From Ctena decussata (lineage: Eukaryota > Mollusca > Bivalvia > Lucinida > Lucinidae), in assembly GCA_963989385.1 (NCBI GenBank), contig OZ022502.1:47051454-47115453 (forward strand): a DNA stretch of 64,000 nucleotides. Reading direction: 5' to 3'. The translations under genes were made by a program, and so were the position numbers. Positions 20,511 through 31,822 of this stretch are shown here, one piece after another. The notes beneath the pieces were generated by a model. It had not been told where the DNA came from. It was given only the letters and a program-made list of their open reading frames with translations, and made no database searches. How positions within the stretch are numbered: position 1 is the first letter of the stretch; every line of letters starts with the position of its first letter.

Positions 20511-22606
20511 TATGCCCCCAACTTCGAAGAAGTTGAGGGGGGCATATTGGTTTTGGCCTGACCGTCCGTCCGTCCGTCCTTCTGTACGTAACATTTTAGG
20601 GGTGGTATATTATTCAAGAACCGTAACTCGTAGGCCCTTGATAATTTATGGGTGCGTAGACCATTAAAAATTAGCGGACCCATATTTTTTTCTTGTCCGT
20701 CGACCTTGCACTTACAGAGTTATGCCCCTTTTTCGAAAAATTAAATGAAAGTTTGTTCCCTAAATCCTGGGAGAACCTTTGGAGCTAGGATACTTATATT
20801 TGGCATACAGCTAAGGGCTAAGGAGTAAATTACCTCATTAACTTTTGGGCTAATTTCGTAAATATTTGTCTGAATTATGCCCCTTTGTTAACTTTGGCAT
20901 TTTTCCAACTTTTGAACCGTTTAATCTAGAGACCTGATTTTTGGTACACAGATAGTATTTGGTGTGTCAATCATTTTGATGATAATTACGTTATGTTTTA
21001 TTCATTATTGACAGATTTATGCCCCTTTTCTTATTTGTACCAAACATTGTAGGGATGGTCTATTTCTCAAGAACCGTAGCTGCTGTAGCCTTGTTATTTC
21101 ATAGGTGAATAGACCATTAAAATAGCAGACCCGTATTTTCTCGTTTCAGTCAGCCTTGTACTTACTGAGTTATGTCCCATTTCGAAAAATTAAATGAAAG
21201 TTTGTTTCCAAAATCCTTGGAGAACCGTTAGAGCTAGGATATTTATGTGTGGCATACAGCGAGGGGCTGAGGTGTAGATCTCCTGATGCACTTTTGGGCT
21301 GACTTCAAGAATATTTGACTGAATTATGCCCCTTTGTATACTTTGGCATTTTTCCAACTTTTGAACCGTTTGACCTAGAGACCTGAATTTTGGTAGACAG
21401 ATAGTATTTGATAGTTTTTGATGTGTCGATCATTCTGATAATGGTAACGTTATGTTGTATGTTTTATAGACAGAGTTACGCCCCTTTTCTTATTTGCACC
21501 AAACATGGTAGGGATGGTCCAATTCTCAAGAACCATAGTTGCTGGAGCCTTGATAATTCATTGGTGAAAAGACCATAAAAAATTAATTGGCCTGTATTTT
21601 TTTCTTTTCGGTTGGCCTTGTACTTACAGAGTTATGCCTCTTTTTCGAAAAATTAAATGAAAGTTTGTTCCCAAAATCCTGGGAGAACCATTGGAGCTAG
21701 GATACTCATATTTGGCATACAGCTAGGGGCTAAAGGGTAGATCACCTGATAAGTTTTTGGTTGATTTTGTAAATATTTGACTGAAATATGCCCCTTTGTT
21801 AACTTGTATTTTTCCAGCTTTTGGGCTGACTTCATAAATATTTGACTGAATTATGCCCCTTTGTTAGCATTGGCATTTTTCCAACTTTTGAACCGTTTGA
21901 CCTAGTGACCTGATTTTTGGTATACAGATAGTATTTGATGTATTGATCATTTTGATGATAGTTACGCTATGTTGTATGCATTATTGACAGAGTTATGCTC
22001 CTTTTCTTATTTGCTCATCACCTTGTAGGAAAGGTCTATTTCTCAAGAACCATAGCTACTGGAGCCCTGATATTTCATAGGTGAATAAATAATAACAAAA
22101 ATATCAGATCCATATTTTTTCGTTTCCGCCAGCCTTGTACTTACAGAGTTATGCCTCTTTTTCGAAAATTTAAATGAAAGTTTGTTCCCAAAATCCTGGG
22201 GAAACCATTGTGGCTAGGATACTCATATTTGGCATACTTCTAGAAGCTAAGATGTAGATTACCTGGTTAATTTTTTGGCTTATTTCGTAAATACTTGACT
22301 GAATTATGCCCCTTTGTTAACTTAGACATTTTTCCAACTTTGAACCGTTTGACCTAGACACCTTATCTATGGTGTACTTAAAGTATTTGATGTGTTGATC
22401 ATTCTGATGAGGATTACGCTATGTTGTATTCATAACTGACAGAGCTGTGCGCCTTTTCTTGTTTGTTCAAAACATTGTATTGGTGATCTTTTACTCAAGA
22501 ACCATAGCTGCTGGAGCCTTGATAATTCATAGGTGAATAGCCCATAACAAATTTGCAGACCTTTTAACTGACCTAAACATGGGTCAGGTATATAGTTGGG
22601 GGCATA
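20511..22606. mobile_element. hairpin-ended element with long tandem repeats
   Basis: It opens with tatgcccccaacttcgaaga, a hairpin closed by gttgaggggggcata (20511-20546), and closes with agttgggggcata near 22606, so the outer 13 bp are inverted. A short GTCC run (ccgtccgtccgtcc) follows the start. The interior is about five units of 450-510 bp, each with 'tctcaagaaccrtagctgct', 'gttatgcccctttt', 'ttgaaccgttt' and 'ggcatacagct' blocks. No ORF of note. This plan (terminal hairpin, tandem-repeat core) resembles what has been described for bivalve pearl/Helitron-type non-autonomous elements; that assignment is inference. Confidence 0.65.
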
Positions 22607-23300
22607 GTGTTTTACAAACACATTTTCTAGTTCATTTTATACAAGTCTGTCTGTGTGAACCTAGTTATCCTACAAGTGCCAGTGTCTTAAACAAGGCGCC
22701 GTCTTACTCAAGGCACTAGGCGGGGGCATCCGTGTCCTATTGCCATATTTTAATTTGACAAAAACAAAGATTATTTTGCTGATTCGATGTAGATTGTCTG
22801 TCTGCATCCATTCATGCGTCTGTTAGTATTTGCATTTTGTCTGGATTCATTAGCAGGTGGTGCTGGTCGGGGTATACGTGAGTCCCTGCTCACTTGCTCT
22901 AGTTTTATATTAGGCAAAAACACCGGCACCGTAGCTTACATCATACAACATGACTGGGCATATTTCATGCAAGGAAATACACGTAGCTTCTTAAAATGTT
23001 TTATTCGCGCTTTCGCTTTCTTTGAAAAACCAGTAGTTATATATACTGTATATATAAATAATCCTCTTTATAAATACCGTTTAGTCAAAACATTGAATCC
23101 TTATCTATTCTGATCAAAGCTTATTGCTACATGTGCGAAGAGACAAAATGCTTTACATTGTAAATGTATAAGCAGTGCATACCTTCATGATGTGGTTTTA
23201 TCATTTTGACCGTCAACATGCATGAAATACTAATATATTGGAGTGAAACATCTTTTATCGTATGACGTCACATCTGAGAGTGTAATAAAGCCATGCATTA
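22607..23300. other. no recognisable gene
   Basis: Non-coding. The open frame 22814-23113 gives a composition-biased peptide with no domain I know. Confidence 0.5.
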
Positions 23301-23460
23301 AATGCGATAATCCACTAGTGGATTAAATATGCAAATTACGTCGTAACGTTATACGTTGACGTCCATTACAAACGTCGCGTTTTCTAATGGCGAAATCGTG
23401 ACGTTTTAGTGCAAAAGTTGCTAATAAAATGCAAATTTAGTGCCATATGATAAATATAAT

Positions 23461-23597
23461 CTTGCATTCGTGCTCCTGTATTATTGAATTTATTAAACTC
23501 GTTGGTGAAAACGATAAGATGCTCGGCAGAGCCTCGCATCTTATCTTTTTCCCCAACTCGTTTAATAAATTCAATAATACATGAGCACTCATGTAAG
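23461..23597. repeat. long hairpin
   Basis: The arms (about 62 and 65 bp) are inverted: gtattattgaatttattaaa (23479-23498) pairs with tttaataaattcaataatac (23561-23580). The inner gataagatgc and gcatcttatc are around a short loop. The outer ends are cttgcattcgtgctc and gagcactcatgtaag. Confidence 0.85.
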
Positions 23598-23814
23598 ATC
23601 CTCTATTTATTGCTTGCTTACTGCTCAGTATGATGCATATAACGTAGCTTATCTGATGTTGGCGACAGTGCTGTAAGGAAACGGTAATTTCGAGACTCGT
23701 TTACTGTCTAGTCAATCTAATGACCTTGCAAGGCCGTTGTGGCAGCAAAGACGATCTTACAACAATCCCTTTCCACCTACAGCTGTAATTCTGTCTTTAG
23801 CTGCCCTAGCTGTC

Positions 23815-24040
23815 CTGGGGCCGTATTCATAAAGCCACTTAAGTCGTTGCTATGCTGTTGCTAAGGCTAAATATCTATAAAGGAGATTCCCTACAACTAC
23901 GAAATTTGCTCTGAAGGAACAGTCTTTGTAAGACTGTTCCTCCAGAGCAAATTTCATAGTTGTAGGGAATCTCCTTCTAAGACATTTAGCCTTAGCAACA
24001 GCATAGCAACGACTTAAGTTGTTTTATAAATACGGCCACT
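23815..24040. mobile_element. hairpin MITE (GGGGCCGTATTCATAAA), copy 1
   Basis: Ends ggggccgtattcataaa and ttataaatacggcc are inverted, and so is nearly the whole element (ttgctatgctgttgctaagg against ccttagcaacagcatagcaa). It lies within the 3-prime end of the old RTE copy: the flanks gctgccctagct and ctggcaaaatg are adjacent in the uninterrupted RTE. Other copies: 44745-44971, 47074-47290. Confidence 0.85.
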
Positions 24041-24465
24041 GGCAAAATGCATCCATGTCCACTCTTTAATATTGTCCTCCCACCTCAAATTCTATCTTCC
24101 CTTTTCTCTTAATCCTTTCACAGTGCCATGTAGAATAATATTTGCTAAGCCAGAAGACCTTCACATGTGGTCAAACTACCTTAGTTTCCATTTCTTGACA
24201 ATTAAAGATGGTCAGGAGTTCGTCATATTCTGCAATGGCTGCTTGGACCTTTTTGCGAACATCCTCGTTAAGTGCGTGGTCCTTGTACGATGTTCAGTAA
24301 CCTTCGACACCATCTCATATAAAAGGCCTCTGTTCATTTTATAAACTCTGCTGTCAAGATCAACGACTAACAGGCATACAGAAATATAGTTATGATAAGA
24401 GAGTGCATCAATTTCTTTTTCGATCCAAAAGGTATGTTGTTAACTCTCCTCATTCGCTCGTGCTT

Positions 24466-24851
24466 GCATACCAGAATTACACATTCGTTTTTATTAAATA
24501 ATGAGGTTGCACCATTTTGCATACCATGCAATGAGGTCATTACTATCAAACATCTTCTTGTGTCATGCATTGACTTTAACCATATTCGTTCAAAACATTA
24601 CAACATTAAAACCATAACCGAGCTTTTTAGCAAAGTTTCTTCTATCCAAATTATTAATTTTTTAAAGGAAGCTGGACTTTTTAACAAGATTTAGTCTTTT
24701 ATTGTACATAACATTTTTATCATTTGGACGTAACATAATACTTTAAACATTAGATCGGTTTTTTTTGTCTTATAGAAACGTTTTAAATTGCTGACGTTTA
24801 GACGCTATATGCCCTTACCAGGGTTGAGCGTCTATAAATAACTTAAACATT
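24466..24851 (+). pseudogene. 5-prime truncated LINE 3-prime end inside the RTE copy
   Basis: A 16-bp direct repeat tcattcgctcgtgctt (24450-24465 and 24851-24866) brackets this insertion. The plus frame codes a typical non-LTR C-terminus (RITHSFLLN, then C-x-x-C and KHLL-x-x-C spacing, ending EAGLFNKI and TAG at 24692-24694), followed by about 157 bp of 3-prime UTR. The RTE sequence on either side is continuous without it. The LINE group is not resolved; jockey/I-like elements have this tail. Confidence 0.8.
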
Positions 24852-26604
24852 CATTCGCTCGTGCTTTGTCAGAGATACAATGGTTTTTAAAATCCTTGTG
24901 AGAGCCTCCGGGTTTGAGCCATCATCGGAAACATTTGCTCTAAGGTATGCGAAAGTTGTTACTGTTCCCAACGCCTGTCCTTATACCTTGATCTCGGCAA
25001 GTTTTAATCTTCTCGCAATGAGTACCTATCTAGCCCTCTGTAGCTTTATTCACAGCCTTCCGAATCCTCCTATTAGCTTTCCTGTAGTCTTTCGCCCCTT
25101 CTGCTTTATACTGCCTCTTCTTCCAATCCCTCTATTCATCACAGAGTTAAAGAACATCTCTGGTGACCCAGGGCTTTTTCCTGCGACGTTTCTTCCCAAA
25201 TATGTCATTAGCTGTGTCAGTCACTGCTGTATTGCAGGTGGTAACCATGGTATCACTACTGATGTCATCATCCCTCAGACGGATGAGTGGTGAGAATTTC
25301 CCACCTATTGTTGCTTGAAGTGTGGATGCCACATCTGGGTTTCTTAACTTCTCAAGGTCAAACCTCAGTGTTGGCTGGGTTGGCTTTCTGGCGTTCTTCA
25401 GACGAACTCGGAAGGTCACCATCACAAGGTTATGATAACTTCCTTTGTCAGATCCAGGAACGCCCCTTTTCCAGTGGATGTTAAATCCCAATCGGACCTG
25501 CTTCTTCATCAAGATATAGTCAATCTGGCTGTATTAATTCCTGATCATTTTCTATCTGTTTACTATATACATGTATATCAGAGCTCTTGTGTTTGTGCTG
25601 TGTGGTGGCCCTATAAAGTCTCCCCGTACATTCATTTAATGCTCCTATTATTTCAATCCCCAGGGATTGTTTGCAATCATTTTTCATTATTCCTGTCCCT
25701 TGCACCCTTATTTGAGAGCGGAATGTGGGATTTGATTGTATTAATTCCTGACCATTGCCTATCTTTTTACTATGTGATCCTTCCTTTCTGAATTCTATCA
25801 CGTCCATCTTCTCGATGGTTTGTGGGGCCAAGTGTAATTGTCAGTACTAGGTTTTCAAAGGTTGCAAAACTCTAAAAATCTGAGACCGCTCTCATTTGTC
25901 TCGGCACTGCCGTAGGGTGCACAAACATAGCCTCAGTCTGCCTGTGTATCCCTTACAACATTAGCAGTCATATCCGCTTGTACAACAAGTCTGTCCTTCT
26001 TAGGTGTTTGGTCTATGATTTCCTGGATTTTTAAGTAGAAGCTTGTCAACCTCGTTGTAATCATTTCGCGTTGTTGGTGCATAAACATACATGCATATGA
26101 TGGTGATATTGAAGCTAGCTGCTCTCAAGCAGATTGATATAGTCTGCTGGGGACTGCTCGGCTATCCAAGATATCGCTCACTGCATTTTTTGGAGCACCA
26201 ATATGTTCCAGTGGACCATTCCATTTCATGAGTCAGTTTAAGTGTCCCAGCTGGCCTCAGAGTCCTGACATTCCACGGTCTTATTATTTGTTTTTATTTG
26301 TATCACACCAGTCGCATACTTTTAACCTATGTCCCGGTGTCCAACGGTAGCCGCGGTCATTGTTAACCTGGGCTGCGACCGATCCAGTACTAAGGTATCA
26401 TTTAGCCTGTCTGCCATGATGTTTCTAGAGCAAACTCAGCCTGACGGAGTCCATCCTTCTCCAGGCTGCATATATTGACCACAGCCGCATTCCATGATAA
26501 CTATGTCTCGCCTTGGTTATGAACACATGGCCGTTGATTCAAAGAGTTATTCCGCCCTGGCTGTTGACTTGTAAGAAGACTTCCGCCATGTGATGAACAT
26601 TGTG

Positions 26605-27646
26605 TTAAGGTGGTGATAATCACTGATTTGGGGTAAAGTAAATAATCTGCATAAAATGCTGAAAATATAACAGGTCTTCCCCAAAATTAGCAGATGCCTT
26701 CTTTATGTTGTTTCTCACGATTCAGAATCCAAAAATGCAGGACTTGATGAAGATAAAAAGGGTTTATATAATTTCAAAGGGTAATTTCATGCGCAAAAAT
26801 CTGAAATATAACCATCGTTATCATAAATGTAATAGGGTCTGAAGGTTCTTTAATACATTATGGAGAGCGTCCTAGCAATTTTTTTTTCCCATTTTTCCAC
26901 ACATTTTCAGGCTAGGCAGATAAAAAAAATGGTCTCCTCTATGTTTAAATATTTGCCAACATACACAGTAGAGTACATTTTCAAGGTTGAACAATTTCAT
27001 ATACACACCTGTGTCATGGTGGTAAAAATTTTAAATATTGGGACACTAAAAATGATTACCATTACCGCCCTAAAATTGGAACAGTTTGGTTTTACAGTGC
27101 AATAATGTGCCAAAAAATGCAAATGGGGTGGCAAATAATGTAGCGCCTGATCAGACTGCTCCTGTCTGATCTGGGTTTGCACTATTTGCTCAGACCTAAC
27201 TGTCCCAATATAAAGAATTTTTCTGGTATACTGTGAGTGTGATAAAGATATAACAGCTATACCTATATTTAATCAATGCATGCAGAGTACATGCACCATA
27301 CATGGTCAGACATTTGAGAAAAAGTGACTGTTTGTATCTGGTCTACCTTACAAATTTGAGAAAGAGTTGGAACAAATAATTGCTGGGACGCTCTTTTTAA
27401 TGCATTAAAGAAACTTCAGAGCTAAGTATATTTTCAAGAATGAAGTTAATTTTCTAGATTTCTGCGCACAAAATTACCCTTCGATTTTTCCATATAAAAC
27501 ACTTTTATTAACAGCATGTCCCTCTTTTCTGTATTCTAAACTGTAGAGAACAACAAAAATAAGAAGTCAGCAAACTTTCATGGAGGTTTGTTAATTTTTT
27601 ATGGTTTTATGCAGATTTTTATATTTACCACAAATCACCACCTTAA
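26605..27646. mobile_element. long-TIR DNA element, copy 1
   Basis: The ends ttaaggtggtgat and atcaccaccttaa are inverted. The interior shows inverted correspondence of aatctgcataaaa against ttttatgcagatt, and of atgcattaaag words. No transposase frame. A TTRGGACAC MITE (27036-27211) sits inside. A related copy at 43486-46875 carries a large extra segment. Confidence 0.65.
27036..27211. mobile_element. MITE (TTRGGACAC family), copy 2, nested
   Basis: Ends tattgggacac and ctgtcccaata are inverted, with TA on both outer sides. The inner hairpin is gcgcctgatcagactgctcc with ctgtctgatctgggtttgc. It is nested in the long-TIR element. Confidence 0.75.
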
Positions 27647-28682
27647 CACCATCTTGAATTGACCCATGGGGTTAGGAGACTGTGGGCGTCTTATTTCCTC
27701 CAGCAAACCACTGTCTTGCCTACTGCCTATAACATAAACAACTATATTCAGTGAGAGGAGAGCAATATCTTTATAGGCACTGTTTCAGTTTTATTTAAAA
27801 ATGTATTCTGTACGATTTAGAAGCATCGTTTCATATGTTTTATGGCAAATAGAATGTAGTTTATATAAAAAGGATATGAAATTTATTCCATTATCAGCTG
27901 TTCAGCCATCTCCCGAGAATGGAACAACCTTGTCTTTAAAATCTTTTAATTTGTTGTAATTGTAAATATGTAAATAGATATGTCTTATGGAATGTACGCA
28001 GTTGGTCATACTTTTTATAAGTTTTCAGACAACATGACGTCAAATTTCGGCACTTGACTGCCTGCTCTGAGAACAGATGGTCTAAGGCCATGCGCAAATA
28101 GTTAAGTGCAACTCTGATTATATTTAGACCAATTTGGTTTCTGTATCTTTGTGTAAAATCAAAACTTGAACTTGACATTTTTCACAACTAAACGACAAAG
28201 ATTTTGCAGATAGATGAGTCTTTTTGATAAAATTAACTTTTTTTAATCAAATGCAATCAACTGCAACAAAACAGTCAAACAGTTCCAAAGTTATGGAGAT
28301 TCACTATCTAAGGCTATTTTCGTATTATTAACATTCACGGGGGACCAATGACGTCACTGTTTACTAGAATTTTTACTTCATAAATGTTTTATACAGCTCA
28401 TAAGTTTTCCAATTTTCTTATATTTTAAAGACTACCATAAAATCATGTTAACAAAAGTAAATTTCAAATAGGCACTGAAATGATGAAAGAAATTTAGTAT
28501 ACATTGAAGTTCTACTGTATTAAAAACAGTCTTCAGAGTTAAACCTGTTTAGAACTATTGAACTATTATGTTTATCTTTCCTTTTTTCTTTGTTTTCTTT
28601 TAGGCTTCGTTTTCTGATTTTTTTTAAAGAATAGATATGTTCGATATTTTTCTAACCAAATGTTGTGTCAAATGAACTTGGC
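27647..28682. other. no recognisable gene
   Basis: AT-rich non-coding sequence. Short open frames only; no repeat shared with other parts was noticed. Confidence 0.5.
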
Positions 28683-29225
28683 ACTGGGGCTTTTTTGGGG
28701 CATTAGGGCTTTTTGGCCCCATTTGAATTCTCTTAAAATTCCATGGTTTACAATGCCTATCACCTGAACATATGGGTATAAACAGAAAAAAGTATGTTTC
28801 TTCTTTGTGAATTCTCATCATAACAAGATTTCTGACATGCCTGTGTTGTTTTAATAATATTCAGGAAAACTGCAAGAAAACATGTCTTTTCCTTTAACAT
28901 GTCTTTTCCTTTAAGGTCATAGGACATAAACAATTGTAGCTTTCGAAGCCTCTTGATAATAACTTTTGGAGATGCGTTAATTAATGGGATAACATTGCTA
29001 TCCAGTTGGACTCTACACAAGGCCAGACTAACTACCCTACCCACTCAAGTTTGCAGGTCTAGAGACAAAAAAACTGCCAACTGATCAAAAAACGCATAAA
29101 AAGTATACTTATTTATTCCTTTCGTCCTACCCATGTCAGATGTGTATTTCGTCTATGAGCGGAGATATGGGCATTATTGGAACAAGAAAAATCTTTAAAA
29201 AAAGATAATCGTCGCAGATTAAATG
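28683..29225. mobile_element. uninterrupted relic of the 0.9-kb TIR element
   Basis: It is collinear with 35380-35724 joined to 40463-40585: the blocks attctcttaaaattccatgg, gatttctgacatgcct, acccactcaagtttgca and tctatgagcggagatatggg occur in the same order. Here gagac runs directly into the aactgccaactgatc block, showing that the CR1 element at 35.7-40.5 kb is an insertion. The left TIR is not preserved in this copy. Confidence 0.75.
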
Positions 29226-29440
29226 GAAGTGTGTTTTGTAATACGGTATGTCCCTAGTTGAAGAGTTGACAATAACATTCCTGAATATGACTCGCGTGAG
29301 CTTTGTAGGTAGGTACCCACAAGCGTAATTTTGACACTGGGTAGCGACAATGACATATCACAATATTGGGCTGTCTAACTTGAAATTAAAAACAGATTAG
29401 ATAAATAAAACTGGGAACGTTTAAAGAAAAAAAAATTGTA

Positions 29441-29500
29441 CAAGCCAGGATTCGAACCCGAGCCGCCAGGCGAGCATTCTACCCCTGAGCCACCGATGCT
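29441..29500 (-). repeat. tRNA-Gly-like pseudogene or SINE head
   Basis: On the minus strand gcatcggtggctcaggggta and gaatgctcgcctggcgg, then gggttcgaatcctgg, closely follow a tRNA-Gly A box, D arm and B box. About 8-9 bases of the anticodon region are missing and the acceptor stem cannot pair, so it is not a working tRNA. Confidence 0.6.
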
Positions 29501-29739
29501 TACAACCAAATCGATTTTTTAAGTGTATATTATCTATCTATCTATTTTTACTGCAATTAGTATTAAACCGAAGGTAGAAATCAAAAGAAGATCTTCGTCG
29601 AAAAATAAAGTTTTGAATATCTGTGTCTGTTTTCGATAATTACAACCAAGAGAAACATTTTGAATTAATATATGAGAGAGTGCTAGTATTCACAGAGCAT
29701 GCGACGGAAATAACGAAGATTAAATATTTATTGCCCTTT

Positions 29740-29752
29740 GATAGTATTGGCT
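29740..29752. repeat. target-site duplication, left
   Basis: gatagtattggct, repeated exactly at 31082-31094. Confidence 0.85.
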
Positions 29753-31081
29753 CTGCCAGAACTACAGAACCATCAGCCTCATCAGTCATTCAAGCAAAGT
29801 CATGCTGAAAGTTATCTTGAACAGGCTTAAGCCACAAGCCGAAGAGATAATCGCTGAGGAACAGGCTGGGTTCCGAGCAGGAAGGAGCACCACAGAACAG
29901 ATCTTCAACCTTAGAATCCTGTGTGAAAAGTATCTCCAACATCAGCAGAATCTGTACCATGTCTTCATTGATTTCAAAAAAGCCTTTGACAGGGTATGGC
30001 ATGCAGCCTTATGGGCCACCATGAGGAAGTACAATATCAATGCAAACCTAGTTCGCACCATTGAGCAGCTATACGACAAGGCTACAAGTGCAGTCCTGAT
30101 AAATGGCAGCACAGGAGAATGGTTCAGAACAACAGTTGGAGTAAGACAAGGATGTCTTCTGTCACCCACCCTCTTCAACATTTTTCTCGAACGGATCATG
30201 TCTGATGCTCTGGAAGAACATGACGGAAAGGTTAGCATAGGCGGCAGAAATATTACCAACCTGCGGTTTGCCGATGACATAGACGCTCTTGCTGAGGAAG
30301 AGCAGGAACTAGAAGCTCTAGTTGAAAGTCTCGACCAGACCTGCACAAGGTATAAGATGGAGATCAGTGCTGAGAAGACCAAACTGATGACAAACAGCGC
30401 AGATGGCATCCAGAGGGAGATCAAGGTAAAGGGGCAGACGCTGGGTACTGTAAGCAGCTTCAAATACCTTGGAGCAGTTGTCTCAGATGATGGCTCAAAA
30501 CAGGAGGTTCTCTCAAGGATAGCACAAGCCACTTCAGCTCTTGCCAAGCTGAAACCAATCTGGAGAGATAACAGCATATCTCTTGGATCAAAGGTGACAC
30601 TCATGCGCTCCCTTGTCATTTCCATATTTCTGTATGCCTGTGAATCATGGACCTTGACAGCAGAGTTAGAGAAAAGAACGCAGGCCTTCGAGATGAGATG
30701 CTACCGAAGGTTACTGAACATTTCGTACAAGGCCCATATAACCAATGAGGAGGTTCGCAGGAAGATCCAAGCAGCCATTGGAGAATATGATGAACTCCTG
30801 ACGCTGGTCAAGAAACGGAAACTAAGGTGGTTTGGCCACGTCTCAAGGTCTTCTGGTTTAGCAAAGACAATTCTTCAGGGCACAGTGAAAGGAAAAAGAA
30901 GAAGAGGTAGACAGAAGAAGAGGTGGGAAGACAATATCAAGGAGTGGACTGGAATGGATTTTGCCAGCTCAACTAGGGCAGCTGAAGACAGGACAAGGTG
31001 GAAAGGGATTGTTTTGAAGTCAGCTGTGGTGCCCCAACGACCTAGTAAGGTTATGGGATAGAATAGAATAGAATAGAAATA
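29753..31081 (+). mobile_element. 5-prime truncated RTE-type non-LTR retrotransposon
   Basis: The insertion is defined by the 13-bp duplications at 29740-29752 and 31082-31094. It starts abruptly within the reverse-transcriptase domain, as expected from incomplete target-primed reverse transcription. It ends in a short tandem tail of gaata units (about 31059-31081). The same family is present as an old antisense copy at 23.7-26.6 kb and a 3-prime fragment at 46334-46460. Confidence 0.85.
29754..31061 (+). pseudogene. reverse transcriptase (RTE-type), C-terminal two-thirds
   Basis: An open frame of 435 codons runs from the element's truncated start to TAG at 31059-31061. The usable Met at 29802 is internal. 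Seen in order: CQNYRTISLI (motif 0/1), FRAGRSTTEQIF, DFKKAFDRVW with the first catalytic Asp (codon 57 from 29802), GVRQGCLLSPTLFN, then RFADDID with the DD pair at codons 158-159, SFKYLG, and FLYACESWTL. A basic GKRRRGRQKKRW segment lies near the end. The RT copies element RNA at the nick made by the element's endonuclease, but the endonuclease half is missing here, so this copy cannot move by itself. The reading frame is intact, so insertion is fairly recent. The clade call (RTE-like) rests on motif wording. Confidence 0.85.
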
Positions 31082-31094
31082 GATAGTATTGGCT
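31082..31094. repeat. target-site duplication, right
   Basis: gatagtattggct, identical to 29740-29752. Confidence 0.85.
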
Positions 31095-31577
31095 AAATTT
31101 TGACATTACGAGTTATTTGACCAATGAAATCTTGTGAAATGTGGAACAATATCTAAATTATACTCGTCTGCGACGAGAAAAATGTTCAAACTTGTTGAAA
31201 GGTTTTTATTTTATCTTCTTTTCATACATTCTTTTCACAGTAAGAGTACCTAACATAATTTGGTGTGGATTCACTTTAAATAAAGGAAACCATAGCCATT
31301 ATTAATTCGTACATGAGGAAGTATAATGCAGAAACACGAGCAGTTTTCATCCTGAAGTCCCTTCATCAATCGCATTGCCGTCGAACTATTTGAAACACTG
31401 AGTACGTAAAACATTTCTTACGCGCGTCTTAAATGAAGCGCCTGTTTTCCTGGAAAAAATAAGAAGACAAAGACGATTAATAATTATTTCAATCAGGAAG
31501 TAAAACTGTTACTGTAAACAGTGACAGCGCAAATACGCACATCTAAATAGTCACTGTTTTTATGTTTGCCATACCTA
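31095..31577. other. no recognisable gene
   Basis: Non-coding continuation of the pre-insertion sequence. No motif recognised. Confidence 0.45.
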
Positions 31578-31822
31578 CCAGGGGCGTAGCTAGGGGCATT
31601 TACATAATACGCACAGTGATGTTTCATACTTGTTGAGGGAAATCTAGCGGTATAGCCCCTATGATATGTCAACTTTTCGTGTCTGTTGGCAGTTGGTACT
31701 GAAATCTTGTCCTATTTACAAAACGTAAGTATGGAAATGCGCAGATCCGTGTTGAAATTTTGTCAATTTGACAAAATTTGAATACGCATCTGCTTATTTG
31801 CGTACAGGTAGCTACGCCCTTG
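31578..31822. mobile_element. MITE (CCARGGGCGTAGCTA termini), copy 2
   Basis: ccaggggcgtagctagggg at the left is inverted against gtagctacgcccttg at the right. An internal hairpin reads aaattttgtcaatttgacaa. Confidence 0.8.

Larger units (their letters stand above)
23700..26600 (-). pseudogene. old RTE-type non-LTR retrotransposon, broken
   Basis: On the minus strand the order is right. Near 26285 is the endonuclease start motif (WNVRTL, then HEMEW). Next comes a YAPTT-R-D-Y-N-EVD stretch at about 26050-26090 and a linker frame at 25512-25147 with the family's basic KKRRRKKPW end. Reverse-transcriptase parts include LMHSL-x-x-TIFLYAC at about 24365-24410. The 3-prime end (23720-23815) matches the antisense of the better copy's tail end. 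Stops and frameshifts are present throughout. The copy is interrupted by a hairpin MITE (23815-24040) and a foreign LINE tail (24466-24851). An open frame at 24880-25293 (+) is its antisense shadow. Class is assigned by match to the better RTE-type copy at 29.8-31.1 kb. Confidence 0.75.

Noticed and set aside
22814..23113. 99-codon open frame as a host gene
   Set aside because: No domain, biased composition, no splice or conservation evidence.
24880..25293. 137-codon plus-strand frame
   Set aside because: Antisense of the degraded RTE copy; its peptide matches the antisense peptide of the better RTE copy.
26605..27646. piggyBac-type element because both ends show TTAA
   Set aside because: The related copy at 43486-46875 has further inverted sequence outside this point and lacks the TTAA at the same place, so the TTAA is probably part of the TIR.
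29942..30625. 227-codon minus-strand frame
   Set aside because: Antisense shadow of the reverse transcriptase on the plus strand.
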